Shown piece after piece: positions 27,117-34,848 of a stretch of DNA of 64,000 nt. A model generated the notes under the pieces. That model was not told where the DNA came from. It saw nothing but the letters and a program-made list of their open reading frames with translations, and did not search any database. Within the stretch, counting starts at the first letter, position 1. Each line of letters begins with the position of its first letter. Position numbers and translations under genes: made by a program. Source of the DNA: G963717155 sp963717155. GTDB lineage: Bacteria > Actinomycetota > Thermoleophilia > Gaiellales > JALYLC01. The stretch covers positions 2,046,001 to 2,110,000 of the forward strand of contig OY970326.1 in NCBI GenBank assembly GCA_963717155.1, in the 5' to 3' direction.

Positions 27117-27510
27117 ATGACCACCTTCCCCGAGTCCCATCGCGACCTGCTCGACGGTCAGGTCGCATCCCTCGCGACGATCGACCGGGACGGACTTCCC
27201 CAGCTCACCGAGGTCTGGTTCCTGTTCGACGACGGCGATCTGAAGATCTCGCTGAACGACTCCCGCCAGAAGACGAAGAACCTCGCGGAACGGCCGCAAT
27301 GCAGCGTGATGCTGCTCGATCTCGCAAACCCCTACCGCTACCTCGAGGTGCGCGGTCGCGCCCGGCTCGACTCCGACGACGACTACGCCTTCGCGGCCAG
27401 GTCGGAGCGAAGTACGGCGCCGACCTCAAGCTGCACGACCAGCCTGGCGACCGTCGATTCGTCGTCACGTCGAGCCGATCAAGATCCACCCGGTCAACAT
27501 GGGCGGCTAG
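27117..27510 (+). pseudogene. PPOX-class F420-type flavoprotein, two frameshifts
   Basis: The first ~93 residues (MTTFPESHRDLLDGQVASLA to DDDYAFA) match PPOX-class F420-dependent enzymes. The frame then shifts twice. QVGAKYGADLKLHDQPGDRR is read one frame over from about 27398, and EPIKIHPVNMGG plus its stop is read in the third frame from about 27470. Each shift corresponds to one missing base (near 27393-27398 and near 27468-27472). Corrected, it is a normal ~130-residue protein that would bind F420 or a flavin. Sequencing error or recent decay are both possible. Confidence 0.75.
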
Positions 27511-27535
27511 TTGCAAGAACCGGGGGCGCCGAGCC

Positions 27536-28207
27536 TCATCTGCGCCCAGTGACGAGCACGAGCGTCCGTTCCAGCCTGACCACGTCTCCGTCTCGGAGGG
27601 GTGCGAGTCGAGCCTCGAGCTCGTGTATGAGCTCCCTGCGCTGGTCATCGTCGATCGTCGCGGCGATGCGGCGGAAGTGTCCGTTGTCGCGGACGAGGTT
27701 GCTCCAGTGCTCGGTGGCGCTGCCGACCACCAGAGGTGAAACGACCAGCGTCCCCTCGACGTCCCGAAGCCCGGCTCTCCGGTGGACGTCGGCCGCCTCT
27801 TCGGGATCGCCCAGCCGTCCGAACGCGTGCGCGAACGACGCGCGACCGCCACCGAGCACCGTGGCGATGGCTTCGCGGGGAATCGCGAACCACGGGTTGG
27901 CGGCCGGCGACCCCCATAGAGCGGTGGCGAGTCGACCGTCGGGCTCCAGCACTCGCACGAGCTCGAGGAGGGTCGCGAGCGGATCGGTCGCTGCCATCAG
28001 CGCCAGACGACTGACGACGCCATCGAACGTTGCCTCGGGGAACGGGAGGCGCGCGTTGAAGTCCGACTCGACGAGATGCAACTCGACGCCTGCTTCTGTG
28101 GCGCGCTCTCCTGCCCGAGCCAGCTGCGTGTGACTGGTGTCGATGCCGGTGACGGCTTCCGCGGACCGCGCGAGGGCGACGGTGAGCCGGCCGCTTCCGC
28201 ACCCCAC
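27536..28207 (-). CDS. Class I SAM-dependent methyltransferase, start unresolved
   Basis: From GTG 28207 the protein has 223 residues and begins in the middle of motif I (VLDVGCGSGRLTVAL), so the true start must be upstream. The frame is open to a TGA near 28338 and encodes a plausible N-terminus (AELILALHGSERV), but it has no ATG, GTG or TTG. Post-motif regions (FDGVVSRLALMAATDP; LVRVLEPDGRLATALWG) are typical of Methyltransf_11. It is last in a co-directional set with SQR, TusE, DsrE2 and a membrane protein. The substrate is unknown. Confidence 0.65.
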   Translation of the reverse strand: MGCGSGRLTVALARSAEAVTGIDTSHTQLARAGERATEAGVELHLVESDFNARLPFPEATFDGVVSRLALMAATDPLATLLELVRVLEPDGRLATALWGSPAANPWFAIPREAIATVLGGGRASFAHAFGRLGDPEEAADVHRRAGLRDVEGTLVVSPLVVGSATEHWSNLVRDNGHFRRIAATIDDDQRRELIHELEARLAPLRDGDVVRLERTLVLVTGRR

Positions 28208-28304
28208 GTCGAGGACACGCTCCGACCCGTGCAGGGCCAGAATCAGCTCGGCCTGCCCGATCGGGGCATCGTCGCCCGAGGGCTTCGCGCCGGTGCCCGG
28301 CTGG

Positions 28305-28781
28305 CTAGGGATGGCTCGCTCCGGGTTTGAAGACCATCAGGAAGAGGATCGCCACGAGCAGGACCGCCGAGGCGTAATTGATCGCGAGGGTCGCGCGATC
28401 GTGCAGGAGGGCGCGGAGCTCGGCCGTCGTGGGCGCGTGCTCGGCTGCAAGACGAGTGGCGAGCCTGCGTGCCCGTTTGGGCCGCTGGCCACCGATCGTG
28501 CCGAGCACGGCAACCAGGACGAGCAGGCCGAGCGCGCCGTCGACCCAGCCTGCGGTATAGCCCCAGCGGCCGAGGTGTACGAGCCAGAGGCCGAAGATGA
28601 GCACGAACAGCGTCCCGAGTGCGACGAGCAGGACGCCGATTCTCGTGAGGCCGAGCAGGAGCGCGATCTCGGCGGGCGAGGCGCGCCGCCGCGCGGCCTC
28701 GAAGGCGACGCTGGCGACCACCGCTCCCGCGACGAGCGAGAAGGCGCCAAGCAGGTGGACGAAGAGCGCGATGTTCTCCAC
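28305..28781 (-). CDS. DUF2269-like integral membrane protein
   Basis: The 158-residue protein has four hydrophobic helices (residues ~5-25, ~48-68, ~78-95, ~130-152) with an early His (FVHLLGAF). This layout resembles the DUF2269 family; the assignment is by pattern only. GTG 28781 is the start. It lies 15 nt after DsrE2 in the same direction and may anchor or supply electrons to the sulfur module; the function is unknown. Confidence 0.55.
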   Translation of the reverse strand: MENIALFVHLLGAFSLVAGAVVASVAFEAARRRASPAEIALLLGLTRIGVLLVALGTLFVLIFGLWLVHLGRWGYTAGWVDGALGLLVLVAVLGTIGGQRPKRARRLATRLAAEHAPTTAELRALLHDRATLAINYASAVLLVAILFLMVFKPGASHP

Positions 28782-28796
28782 GTGAATCCGTCGTGG

Positions 28797-29264
28797 CTAG
28801 GTGAAGATGATCTGGCCGCCGGCTGCTTTCTCGTAGAACTCGCCGACGGTGATGATGTCGTCGACCTGGTCGATGAAGTCGGCCTTGCCGAGCTTGAACA
28901 TGTCGACGGATGCCTTGCAGGCGTACAGGCCTGCGCCGGAGTCGGAGATCATCTCGATGAACTCGGGGATCGGCGGGATGTCGAGCTCGTCCATCGCCTT
29001 CGTGAGCTGGTGCGTCACGATCGCGCTCATCCCGGGTAGGCCGCCGAGCCAGGTCGCCATGTGCAGGCCGGGGTTGCCAACAGCTGCGGCCTTGATGTGC
29101 TCGTGGCGTCTCCGCGAGATCGCGTCCATGCCGAAGAACGTGAAGAAGAGATTCGCGTCGATACCTTCCATGCGAGCACCGTTCGCCATGATCAGGCCGG
29201 GGTAGACGCCCTCGAGTGAGCCTTTGGAGATGATGATCGAAACCTTCTCGATGGGGTCGCTCAT
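28797..29264 (-). CDS. DsrE2-like (DsrE/DsrF/DrsH family) protein
   Basis: The 155-residue protein has the DsrE2 pattern: VSIIISKGSLEGVYPGLIMA at the start and the conserved cysteine C116 in GAGLYACKASVDMF. Hydrophobic segments in the middle (NLFFTFFGMDAI; ATWLGGLPGM) are usual for DsrE2. Members carry sulfane sulfur as a cysteine persulfide. The gene lies 9 nt after tusE and two genes after the SQR-type flavoprotein, which fits a role as sulfur acceptor or carrier after sulfide oxidation. Confidence 0.8.
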   Translation of the reverse strand: MSDPIEKVSIIISKGSLEGVYPGLIMANGARMEGIDANLFFTFFGMDAISRRRHEHIKAAAVGNPGLHMATWLGGLPGMSAIVTHQLTKAMDELDIPPIPEFIEMISDSGAGLYACKASVDMFKLGKADFIDQVDDIITVGEFYEKAAGGQIIFT

Positions 29265-29273
29265 GTCGCGCTC

Positions 29274-29591
29274 CTAGATGCAGCCGTGAGGCTTCGGGAT
29301 GCCGCCGATGCGGGCAGCGAGCTTGGCAGGCCCCTTGGGAAAGAGCTGGTACAGCTCCTTGATGGGGACGCCGGAGGCCTTGCCGAGCGTTCGGATCGTC
29401 GGCGCCTGCCCATCTCGGAGGTAGCTGTCACGCATGAAGCGCACGACGAGCCAGTGACGGTCGGTCATCTGCGCGATGCCGTACTCGGCGGCGATCGCCT
29501 CGGCGATCTGCTCGTCCCACTGCGACGGGTCGGTGAGGAACCCCTCGGAGTCGAGCTCAATGGCCTTGCCGACAAGCGTGGCGGTGCTCAT
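29274..29591 (-). CDS. tusE: TusE/DsrC/DsvC-family sulfur carrier
   Basis: The 105-residue protein starts at ATG 29591, overlapping the SQR stop by 4 nt. It ends PKPHG-C104-I105, the family's flexible arm with the penultimate reactive cysteine. The second cysteine of dissimilatory DsrC, eleven residues earlier, is Ala93 here. That makes it a single-cysteine TusE-like carrier, able to hold a persulfide but not to form the DsrC trisulfide. It probably passes sulfur between the SQR-type enzyme and DsrE2. Confidence 0.82.
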   Translation of the reverse strand: MSTATLVGKAIELDSEGFLTDPSQWDEQIAEAIAAEYGIAQMTDRHWLVVRFMRDSYLRDGQAPTIRTLGKASGVPIKELYQLFPKGPAKLAARIGGIPKPHGCI

Positions 29592-30834
29592 GCGTGCTCC
29601 CTCATGGGGTGGGCGCCAAGCTGTGCGCTGATTCCGGGGATGTCGCGACCAGGCAGCAGCGCGTGCCAGTAGACGGTCTGGAAGAGCAGCTTGGCGAGGT
29701 GGTTGGCGCGAGACTCGCGTAGCAGTGGCAATGGTCCGAGGCGCTCGAACGGATAGCGGCCGGGAAGGGGCTCGACGTCGAAGTTGAAGTCGATCAGGAG
29801 CGCCTTCCGGAATCCCGTCTCGACGAAGCAGTTCGAATGCCCGTCGAACGAGCCCTCGAGCGGCACTCCGTGCACGAATCGTCGGATGTTCTCGGTGAGC
29901 GTGTCGGCCTCGAAGTGCGTGACGGAGCCCGCCTTCGAGGTCGGGAGATTCGTCGCGTCGCCGATCGCGAACACGTTGGGGGCCGCCTTCGACTGCAGCG
30001 TGTGCAGGTCGGTCGGAACGAAGCCGGTTGCGTCGCCGAGGCCGGAAGAGCGGTCGATGCACTCGGCGCCGGCGTGCAGCGGGATCGTCACAAGCAGGTC
30101 GAACGGCTGCTCGCGCTCGTCGTAGCTCCTGAGCATGCCGGCGCCCGCGTCGACCTCGCCGGCGTTGAACTCCGTGACCACCTGGACGCCCTTCGATGCG
30201 AGCAGCCCGGACAGCATCCTCGATGCGGTGGGCTTGGTGAACGCGCCGTCGAGGGACGTCACGTACACGAGGTCACGTGCGGTCGCGAATCCCGTGCTCG
30301 CGCAGGTACCAGTCCGCCAGGAACGTGAACTCGAGCGGGGCGACTGGGCACTTGATCGGCATGTCGACCGGATTCACGACGAGAGTGCCCCCCTCGAACC
30401 GCTCGAGCGCGTCGGCGAGCGCGGTCGCGCCCTCGGCCGTGTAGAACGGGAACACCGTCTCGAGCCAGCCCGGCCCGGTCATGCCCTCGGTCTCCTCCGG
30501 CACGAGCCGCGCGCCGGTCGCAACGATCAGGACGTCGTAGTGAAGCGCACGCCCATCGCCCAGGCGCACCTCGTTGGCGGCCGTGGCGACGCCATCGATC
30601 TCCGCCTCGATGAAGACGATGTCTCGGTGCAGCTGGCGGCGGCGTGGGCGCATCAGGTGGTCCGCCTGCGGCGAGGCCGAACGGCACGAACAGCAGTCCG
30701 GGCTGGTAGATGTGCGCGTCGTCGCGATCGACCACGGTGATCTCCGCCTCGTCGGCAGCCCACACGCGCCGAAGACGGTTCGCCATGATCGTGCCGCCCG
30801 TCCCGCCGCCGAGGATGACAAAGCGCCTTCGCAT
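29588..30834 (-). pseudogene. Sulfide:quinone oxidoreductase-type flavoprotein, two frameshifts
   Basis: MRRRFVILGGGTGGTIMANR at the start is an FAD-binding dinucleotide fold. After LLFVPFGLA the protein continues in a second frame (ADHLMRPRRRQLHRDIVF to WYLREHGIRDR), then in a third (DLVYVTSLDGAFTKP to the stop at 29588), which includes FAIGDATNLPTSKAGS. Both joins (about 30655-30665 and 30262-30272) correspond to one extra base. Repaired, the protein is ~413 residues, the SQR family size, and would oxidise sulfide to a persulfide and reduce quinone or another acceptor. The cysteines needed for SQR chemistry should be checked on a corrected sequence. Its stop overlaps tusE. Confidence 0.75.
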
Positions 30835-30959
30835 GATCGAATCGTCTCGGCTTCGGCTGCGAGCGGCTTCGGGGAGCTCGCCGTACCGGATTGCGGACTA
30901 GCCGCAACAACGTTGCCGATGCGATCCCGGCGAGCGACCCGACCGCCGGCGACGCCGGA

Positions 30960-33092
30960 TCATGAGTGTCCGTGTCCGAAGGAGACTGCGGGCAGCATCT
31001 TGCCGAGCGGTCGGGGGCACCACCATGCCCAGCGGCCGAGCAGTCGGAGGGCGACGGGTACGAGCAGGAGGCGCACGAGGAGCGCATCGAGGGCGACGGC
31101 GACGCCGAGGATGATGCCCATCTCCTTGGGTGGGAGTGGGCCGGAGAGTGCGAAGGTGAAGAACACCGCGACCATCACGGCGGCCGCAGCGAGGATCACG
31201 CGTCCGGAGTGGGCGACGCCCCCGATCATCGCCTCGCGCGCGTCGCCGCCTGACTTCTCCAGGTGCTCCTTGGCAGACGCAAGGAGGAAGACCGTGTAGT
31301 CCATCGAGATCGCGAAGATCATCGCGAAGAAGAAGACCGGTCCCCAGGCGTCGAGGAAGCCCTGGGACTCGAAGCCGAGGATGCCGGAGAGGTGGCCTCC
31401 CTGGAAGATGAGTCGTGCGACGCCGAACGCTGCGCCAGTGGCGAGCAGGTTGGTGAGGACGCCGACGAGCGCGATGATCGGCGCCTGCAGTGCGACGAGC
31501 AGAAGTAGGAAGCCAAGAGTGAGCACGATGCCGATCACGAGCGGCGTCGCGCGTGCGAGTGACGTCTCGAGGTCGTGGTTTTCTGCGGCTGCGCCGCCGA
31601 CGAGCGTGCCCGTCGGGAGCTTGCTGCGGAGGCGCTCGATCGTGTTGCCGACCGCGGGGTCGGAGGGGTTCTGCTCGGGGATCGCCTGGACGAGGGTGTA
31701 GCGCCCGTCGGTCGAGGTCTGCGCGGGCATCGCTCGTGCGATGCCCGCGTCTGCGCGGGCGACCGACTCGAGCGCGGCGGCGTCTGCGATCGGCGCGACG
31801 AGCTGCAGGGCGCCGGGTGCGCCCGGGCCGAACGCGGCCTGCACCTGGGTGTAGCCGATCCGCGAGCTGTCGCCGCTCGGGACGACCTTGATCGATGGCA
31901 TGCCTGTCTTGAGGCCGAGGACGGGGGCTGCGAGGATGAGCAGCACGAGTAGAGCGGGCACACCGTAGAGAAGCGGCTTTGCCCAGATCCGTTCGGCCCA
32001 GGAGGCGAAGCGTGGTGAGCGGTGCTCCCCGGAGTGCACCCATTTGAGTGCGAGATTGTCGACCTTCGGGCCGAGCGCGCCGAGCACGGCCGGCAGCAGC
32101 GTGAGCGTCGCCGCGAGGATGAAGACGACTGCGACCATGATCCCGAGCGCCATCGAGCGGAACGCGGGACTCGGCACGAGCATCACCGCCGAGAGCGAGA
32201 TCAGCACGGTCACGCCGCTGAACAGCACGGCCTTGCCGGCAGTGTCCATCGCGACGCCTGCTGCGTCGGCTGGATGCATGCCCTGGCCGAAGTGTGCCGC
32301 GCGGTAGCGAACGACGATGAAGAGCGCGTAGTCGATGCCGAGCGCAAGCGCGAACATGAGCGCGAAGTTCATCGACCAGATCGAGATGTCCGCGAATAGC
32401 GTGCCCAGGTAGAGCACGCCAGCCGACGCGACGAGCCCGACGATCGTCAGCATCAACGGAAGGCTCGCCGCGACGAGCGAGCCGAACGCGAGCGCGAGGA
32501 TCGCGAGCGTCACCGGCCACGAGAACAGCTCCGACTTCATCATCGCCGATCGGTTCGCGGCATTGAAGTCGGACCACATCCCCGAAGCGCCGGTCAGGCT
32601 GACTCCGACCTGGGAGGTGCCGAGGTGCTTCAGCGGCCGCTTCAGGCGGTCGGCGGCGAGCACCATCTGCTTCGGATCGCGCGCAGAGCCGCCCGTCACG
32701 ATCGCGGTGTGCCCGTCTCGACTGATCGAAACGCCCGCTGAGGGAGTGCCGACGCTCGCGACGGCCGGGTCAGCCTTCAGCTTCGCGATGACCGCCCGCG
32801 TAACCGAGCTGAACGCGGGGTCAGTCGCCCGCAGCGACGGGGAGAAGAGGACGACCATCAGTGCGCTGGAGGAGTTGCCCGCGAAGTGCTGCTGGATCAG
32901 GCTGCGGGCCGAGACGGACTGCGAGCCGCTCGCCTCCCAACCGGCGCCCGAAAGCGCCGTCTCGACACGCGGCGCGACGAACCCGAGACCGACGGCGACG
33001 ACGACCCACGCCAGCGCCACGACACGAACGTGCGTCGCGGCGTACCTGCCGAGCCGGCCGATGGGCCCGAGCTGCAACGGCGAGGCGCTCAT
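30960..33092 (-). CDS. MMPL/RND-family membrane transporter
   Basis: The 710-residue protein has an N-terminal helix, an exported loop, a six-helix block (~185-375, with GIDYALFIVVRYR), a second exported loop and another six-helix block (~520-690, with ISMDYTVFLLASAKE). That is the full MMPL layout used for lipid or small-molecule export driven by the proton gradient. I chose ATG 33092, whose ATGA overlaps the stop of the upstream YgaP-like gene; a GTG nine bases earlier is the alternative. It belongs to the glutaredoxin-like/YgaP-like operon under the shared ArsR-type operator. The substrate is unknown. Confidence 0.85.
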   Translation of the reverse strand: MSASPLQLGPIGRLGRYAATHVRVVALAWVVVAVGLGFVAPRVETALSGAGWEASGSQSVSARSLIQQHFAGNSSSALMVVLFSPSLRATDPAFSSVTRAVIAKLKADPAVASVGTPSAGVSISRDGHTAIVTGGSARDPKQMVLAADRLKRPLKHLGTSQVGVSLTGASGMWSDFNAANRSAMMKSELFSWPVTLAILALAFGSLVAASLPLMLTIVGLVASAGVLYLGTLFADISIWSMNFALMFALALGIDYALFIVVRYRAAHFGQGMHPADAAGVAMDTAGKAVLFSGVTVLISLSAVMLVPSPAFRSMALGIMVAVVFILAATLTLLPAVLGALGPKVDNLALKWVHSGEHRSPRFASWAERIWAKPLLYGVPALLVLLILAAPVLGLKTGMPSIKVVPSGDSSRIGYTQVQAAFGPGAPGALQLVAPIADAAALESVARADAGIARAMPAQTSTDGRYTLVQAIPEQNPSDPAVGNTIERLRSKLPTGTLVGGAAAENHDLETSLARATPLVIGIVLTLGFLLLLVALQAPIIALVGVLTNLLATGAAFGVARLIFQGGHLSGILGFESQGFLDAWGPVFFFAMIFAISMDYTVFLLASAKEHLEKSGGDAREAMIGGVAHSGRVILAAAAVMVAVFFTFALSGPLPPKEMGIILGVAVALDALLVRLLLVPVALRLLGRWAWWCPRPLGKMLPAVSFGHGHS

Positions 33093-33349
33093 CGCACACA
33101 CCCCCGCTCGACACCGAACAGCCTGCGCAGGAGCACGGACGCGACACAGTCACCGAGTGCGACGAACGCCAGCTGGTTGATCCCGACGAACGCCGCGAGG
33201 ACGAGCCACCACGGGCTGAGCGTCGCGGTGAGTGCGACCGACACGAGCGTGACCGTGCCCGCCATCGCAAAGAGGATCCGCTCGAGCGGCCACGCCCCCC
33301 AGACTCGAGGTCGCGACACCGCGAGGTGCGTCATCTTCTGGGTCGTCAT
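33089..33349 (-). CDS. YgaP-like (DUF2892) membrane protein
   Basis: The 86-residue protein has two membrane helices (residues ~25-40 and ~45-70) in the pattern PLERILFAMAGTVTLVS, then GINQLAFVALGDC. This matches the DUF2892 membrane domain of E. coli YgaP, which there is joined to a rhodanese and handles sulfane sulfur or thiocyanate. Here it is stand-alone, overlapping the glutaredoxin-like gene upstream and the MMPL gene downstream by 4 nt each. Confidence 0.72.
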   Translation of the reverse strand: MTTQKMTHLAVSRPRVWGAWPLERILFAMAGTVTLVSVALTATLSPWWLVLAAFVGINQLAFVALGDCVASVLLRRLFGVERGCVR

Positions 33350-33747
33350 CGGGAGACCTCCAACTGTGTGCTTTCAAGGGGGCACAGGCGGGCTCGCTCG
33401 GAGCGCGCGCGCTCGACCTCGAGGCGGCGCATGCTCTCGGCCTTTGCCCGGTGGCGGCTCGCACCCAGCGGGGTGCGGATGTGATGTCCGAGCCAGGTGC
33501 GGATCTCGTCTTCGTCGATCAGTGCAGTGCCGTCCTCGAGCACGAGCGTCGGGATGACCCGAGAACCGGCGACGGCGAAGAGTAGGTCGCGGTCCGCCCT
33601 GTCCACGGGCACCTGCCGGATCACGTAAGAGACGTCGAGCTCGGTGAGCAGCTCGCGAACACGTCGCGACGCAGGGCACCACTCGGCCTGGAACAACTGC
33701 ACCATCTCGGGCGCCTCGGATCGGTCGCTGGCTGGGCGAATCGGCAT
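33346..33747 (-). CDS. Glutaredoxin/GST-N-like thiol protein
   Basis: The 133-residue protein has a thioredoxin-like fold: MVQLFQAEWC24PAS, a cis-Pro in GSRVIPTLVLEDG, and an acidic strand-helix after it. The CPAS motif has one active cysteine, as in monothiol glutaredoxins and GST N-domains. A strong GGAGG seven bases before ATG 33747 supports the start. It is first in the operon with the YgaP-like and MMPL genes and could reduce or carry persulfides. The C-terminal ~35 residues are charged and helical. Confidence 0.75.
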   Translation of the reverse strand: MPIRPASDRSEAPEMVQLFQAEWCPASRRVRELLTELDVSYVIRQVPVDRADRDLLFAVAGSRVIPTLVLEDGTALIDEDEIRTWLGHHIRTPLGASRHRAKAESMRRLEVERARSERARLCPLESTQLEVSR

Positions 33748-33777
33748 CTCAGACCTCCACCTCAGATACTACACTCT

Positions 33778-33793
33778 ACAAGTACGTCGTTGT
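33778..33793. promoter_or_regulatory. Candidate ArsR operator, copy 1
   Basis: ACAAGTACGTCGTTGT shares the palindromic frame ACAANNACGTNNTTGT with the site at 34801-34816. It lies in the divergent region between the glutaredoxin-like operon and the osmC gene. On the minus strand it sits upstream of a possible -10, TAGTAT, so binding would block the operon promoter. Confidence 0.55.
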
Positions 33794-33896
33794 TTACCGA
33801 CATATTCCCATGCGAGATGCACGCTACGGTCTTCCCGCAGTCCGGACGCGCGCAGACACCGCTGTGCTGCGACGCGAGACGCGCGAAGATGGGGCT

Positions 33897-34349
33897 ATGA
33901 GCGCGAGCGCCGACGAAGGTCGTCACCTGCGGGCGAGCGCATGCTCGGAGCCAGGCTCACTGCGACAGAGGGTCGCGATCGACGGCGGACGGCACGTCCT
34001 CACGACCGATGAGCCCGCGCGTCTCGGCGGCTCTGACTCCGGTCCCGCCCCGCACGAGCTCGTTCCGGCCGCGCTCGCATCGTGCGTCTCGACGACGATC
34101 GTCATGTACGCCCGCGCGCGGAACTGGGAGATCGGACGCGTCCGGGTCGATGTCGACTACGACCACCGCTCGACGCCGAGACGGTTCACGGTCGCGCTTC
34201 GCCTCGACCCCTCGATCACACCTGACCGCCTGGAGCGACTGATCAAGGTGGCGGAGTCCTGCCCGGTGCGCCGTGCGATCGAGAGCGGCATCGAGTTCGA
34301 TGAGCACGTCGCCGCCGGGGCGGTCGCTGCCGCGACTCCCATCGACTGA
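33897..34349 (+). CDS. OsmC-family thiol peroxidase-like protein
   Basis: From ATG 33897 the protein has 150 residues. The two family cysteines are C63 (AALASCVSTTIVMYA) and C122 (ESCPVRRAI), with the HELVPAALASC helix that carries the first. OsmC/Ohr proteins reduce organic hydroperoxides and in some bacteria also handle persulfides. It diverges from the glutaredoxin-like operon with an ArsR-type operator between them. An in-frame ATG at 33810 would lengthen it by 29 residues but adds no homologous sequence. Confidence 0.8.
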   Translation: MSASADEGRHLRASACSEPGSLRQRVAIDGGRHVLTTDEPARLGGSDSGPAPHELVPAALASCVSTTIVMYARARNWEIGRVRVDVDYDHRSTPRRFTVALRLDPSITPDRLERLIKVAESCPVRRAIESGIEFDEHVAAGAVAAATPID

Positions 34350-34413
34350 CCCGACGGCGGAGCCCGCAGCGCCTGTCCGCCCGATGCAACGCCGAGCGAG
34401 CGTGGCTCGCAGG

Positions 34414-34773
34414 TCAGCTTGCGCGCGGCGCGGGGGCGCTCGGGCTCTCGAGGATCTGTGCGAGCTCGGAGACCTGCTGTTGCAGCCCGCCGCAGACGAT
34501 CTCGCAGAGCGTGAACACCGAGGGGTCCGCGATTTCGTACACCACGCGAGTGCCCTCCTTGCGACGGCCGACGATCCCGGCCTGGTGCAGCACACCGAGG
34601 TGTTTCGACACGTTCTGCTGGGACGACCCGAGCGCGTCGGCGAGTTCGCCAACGCTCGCCTCACCGTCCCGCAGCCGATCGAGCAGCCGGATCCGCATCG
34701 GCTCACCGATCAGCCGAAAGCGCTGCGCGACTAGCTCGACAAGCGGATCGGGCAACGGGTGTGGAACCGACAC
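34414..34773 (-). CDS. ArsR/SmtB-family repressor, probable thiol or persulfide sensor
   Basis: The 119-residue winged-helix protein (GTG 34773 after GAGAGGA) has the ArsR recognition helix (GSSQQNVSKHLGVLHQAG) and wing (RKEGTRVVYEIAD). The only cysteines are C90 and C94 in the last dimer helix (LCEIVCGGL), a spacing suited to thiol oxidation or metal binding. Gene content around it (SQR, rhodanese, persulfide dioxygenase, OsmC) favours sulfide or persulfide sensing, as in BigR/SqrR, but that is inference. It is divergent from the fusion gene, and a candidate operator lies between. Confidence 0.82.
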   Translation of the reverse strand: MSVPHPLPDPLVELVAQRFRLIGEPMRIRLLDRLRDGEASVGELADALGSSQQNVSKHLGVLHQAGIVGRRKEGTRVVYEIADPSVFTLCEIVCGGLQQQVSELAQILESPSAPAPRAS

Positions 34774-34792
34774 GTTGATCCTCTCTCCGGAA

Positions 34793-34821
34793 TTAATCAC
34801 ACAAGCACGTAGTTGTATAGC
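34793..34821 (+). promoter_or_regulatory. Promoter of the thioredoxin/rhodanese/MBL fusion gene
   Basis: TTAATC (34793-34798) and TATAGC (34816-34821) are 17 bp apart. The palindromic operator at 34801-34816 fills the spacer, so a bound repressor would exclude RNA polymerase. Confidence 0.5.
34801..34816. promoter_or_regulatory. Candidate ArsR operator, copy 2
   Basis: ACAAGCACGTAGTTGT differs from copy 1 (33778-33793) at only two bases and keeps the symmetric positions ACAA, ACGT and TTGT. It lies between the divergent repressor and fusion genes, the expected autoregulatory position. Confidence 0.58.
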
Positions 34822-34848
34822 GTACCGACAGGACGGACAGGAGCCACC

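Noticed and set aside
26986..27168. N-terminal extension of the AAA ATPase from an upstream ATG
   Set aside because: It would overlap the divergent flavoprotein start, is Arg-rich and lacks family similarity; the TTG start fits the family better.
30880..30900. CAACGTTG palindrome upstream of the SQR-type gene as a third ArsR site
   Set aside because: It lacks the ACAANNACGTNNTTGT spacing seen in the two promoter copies.
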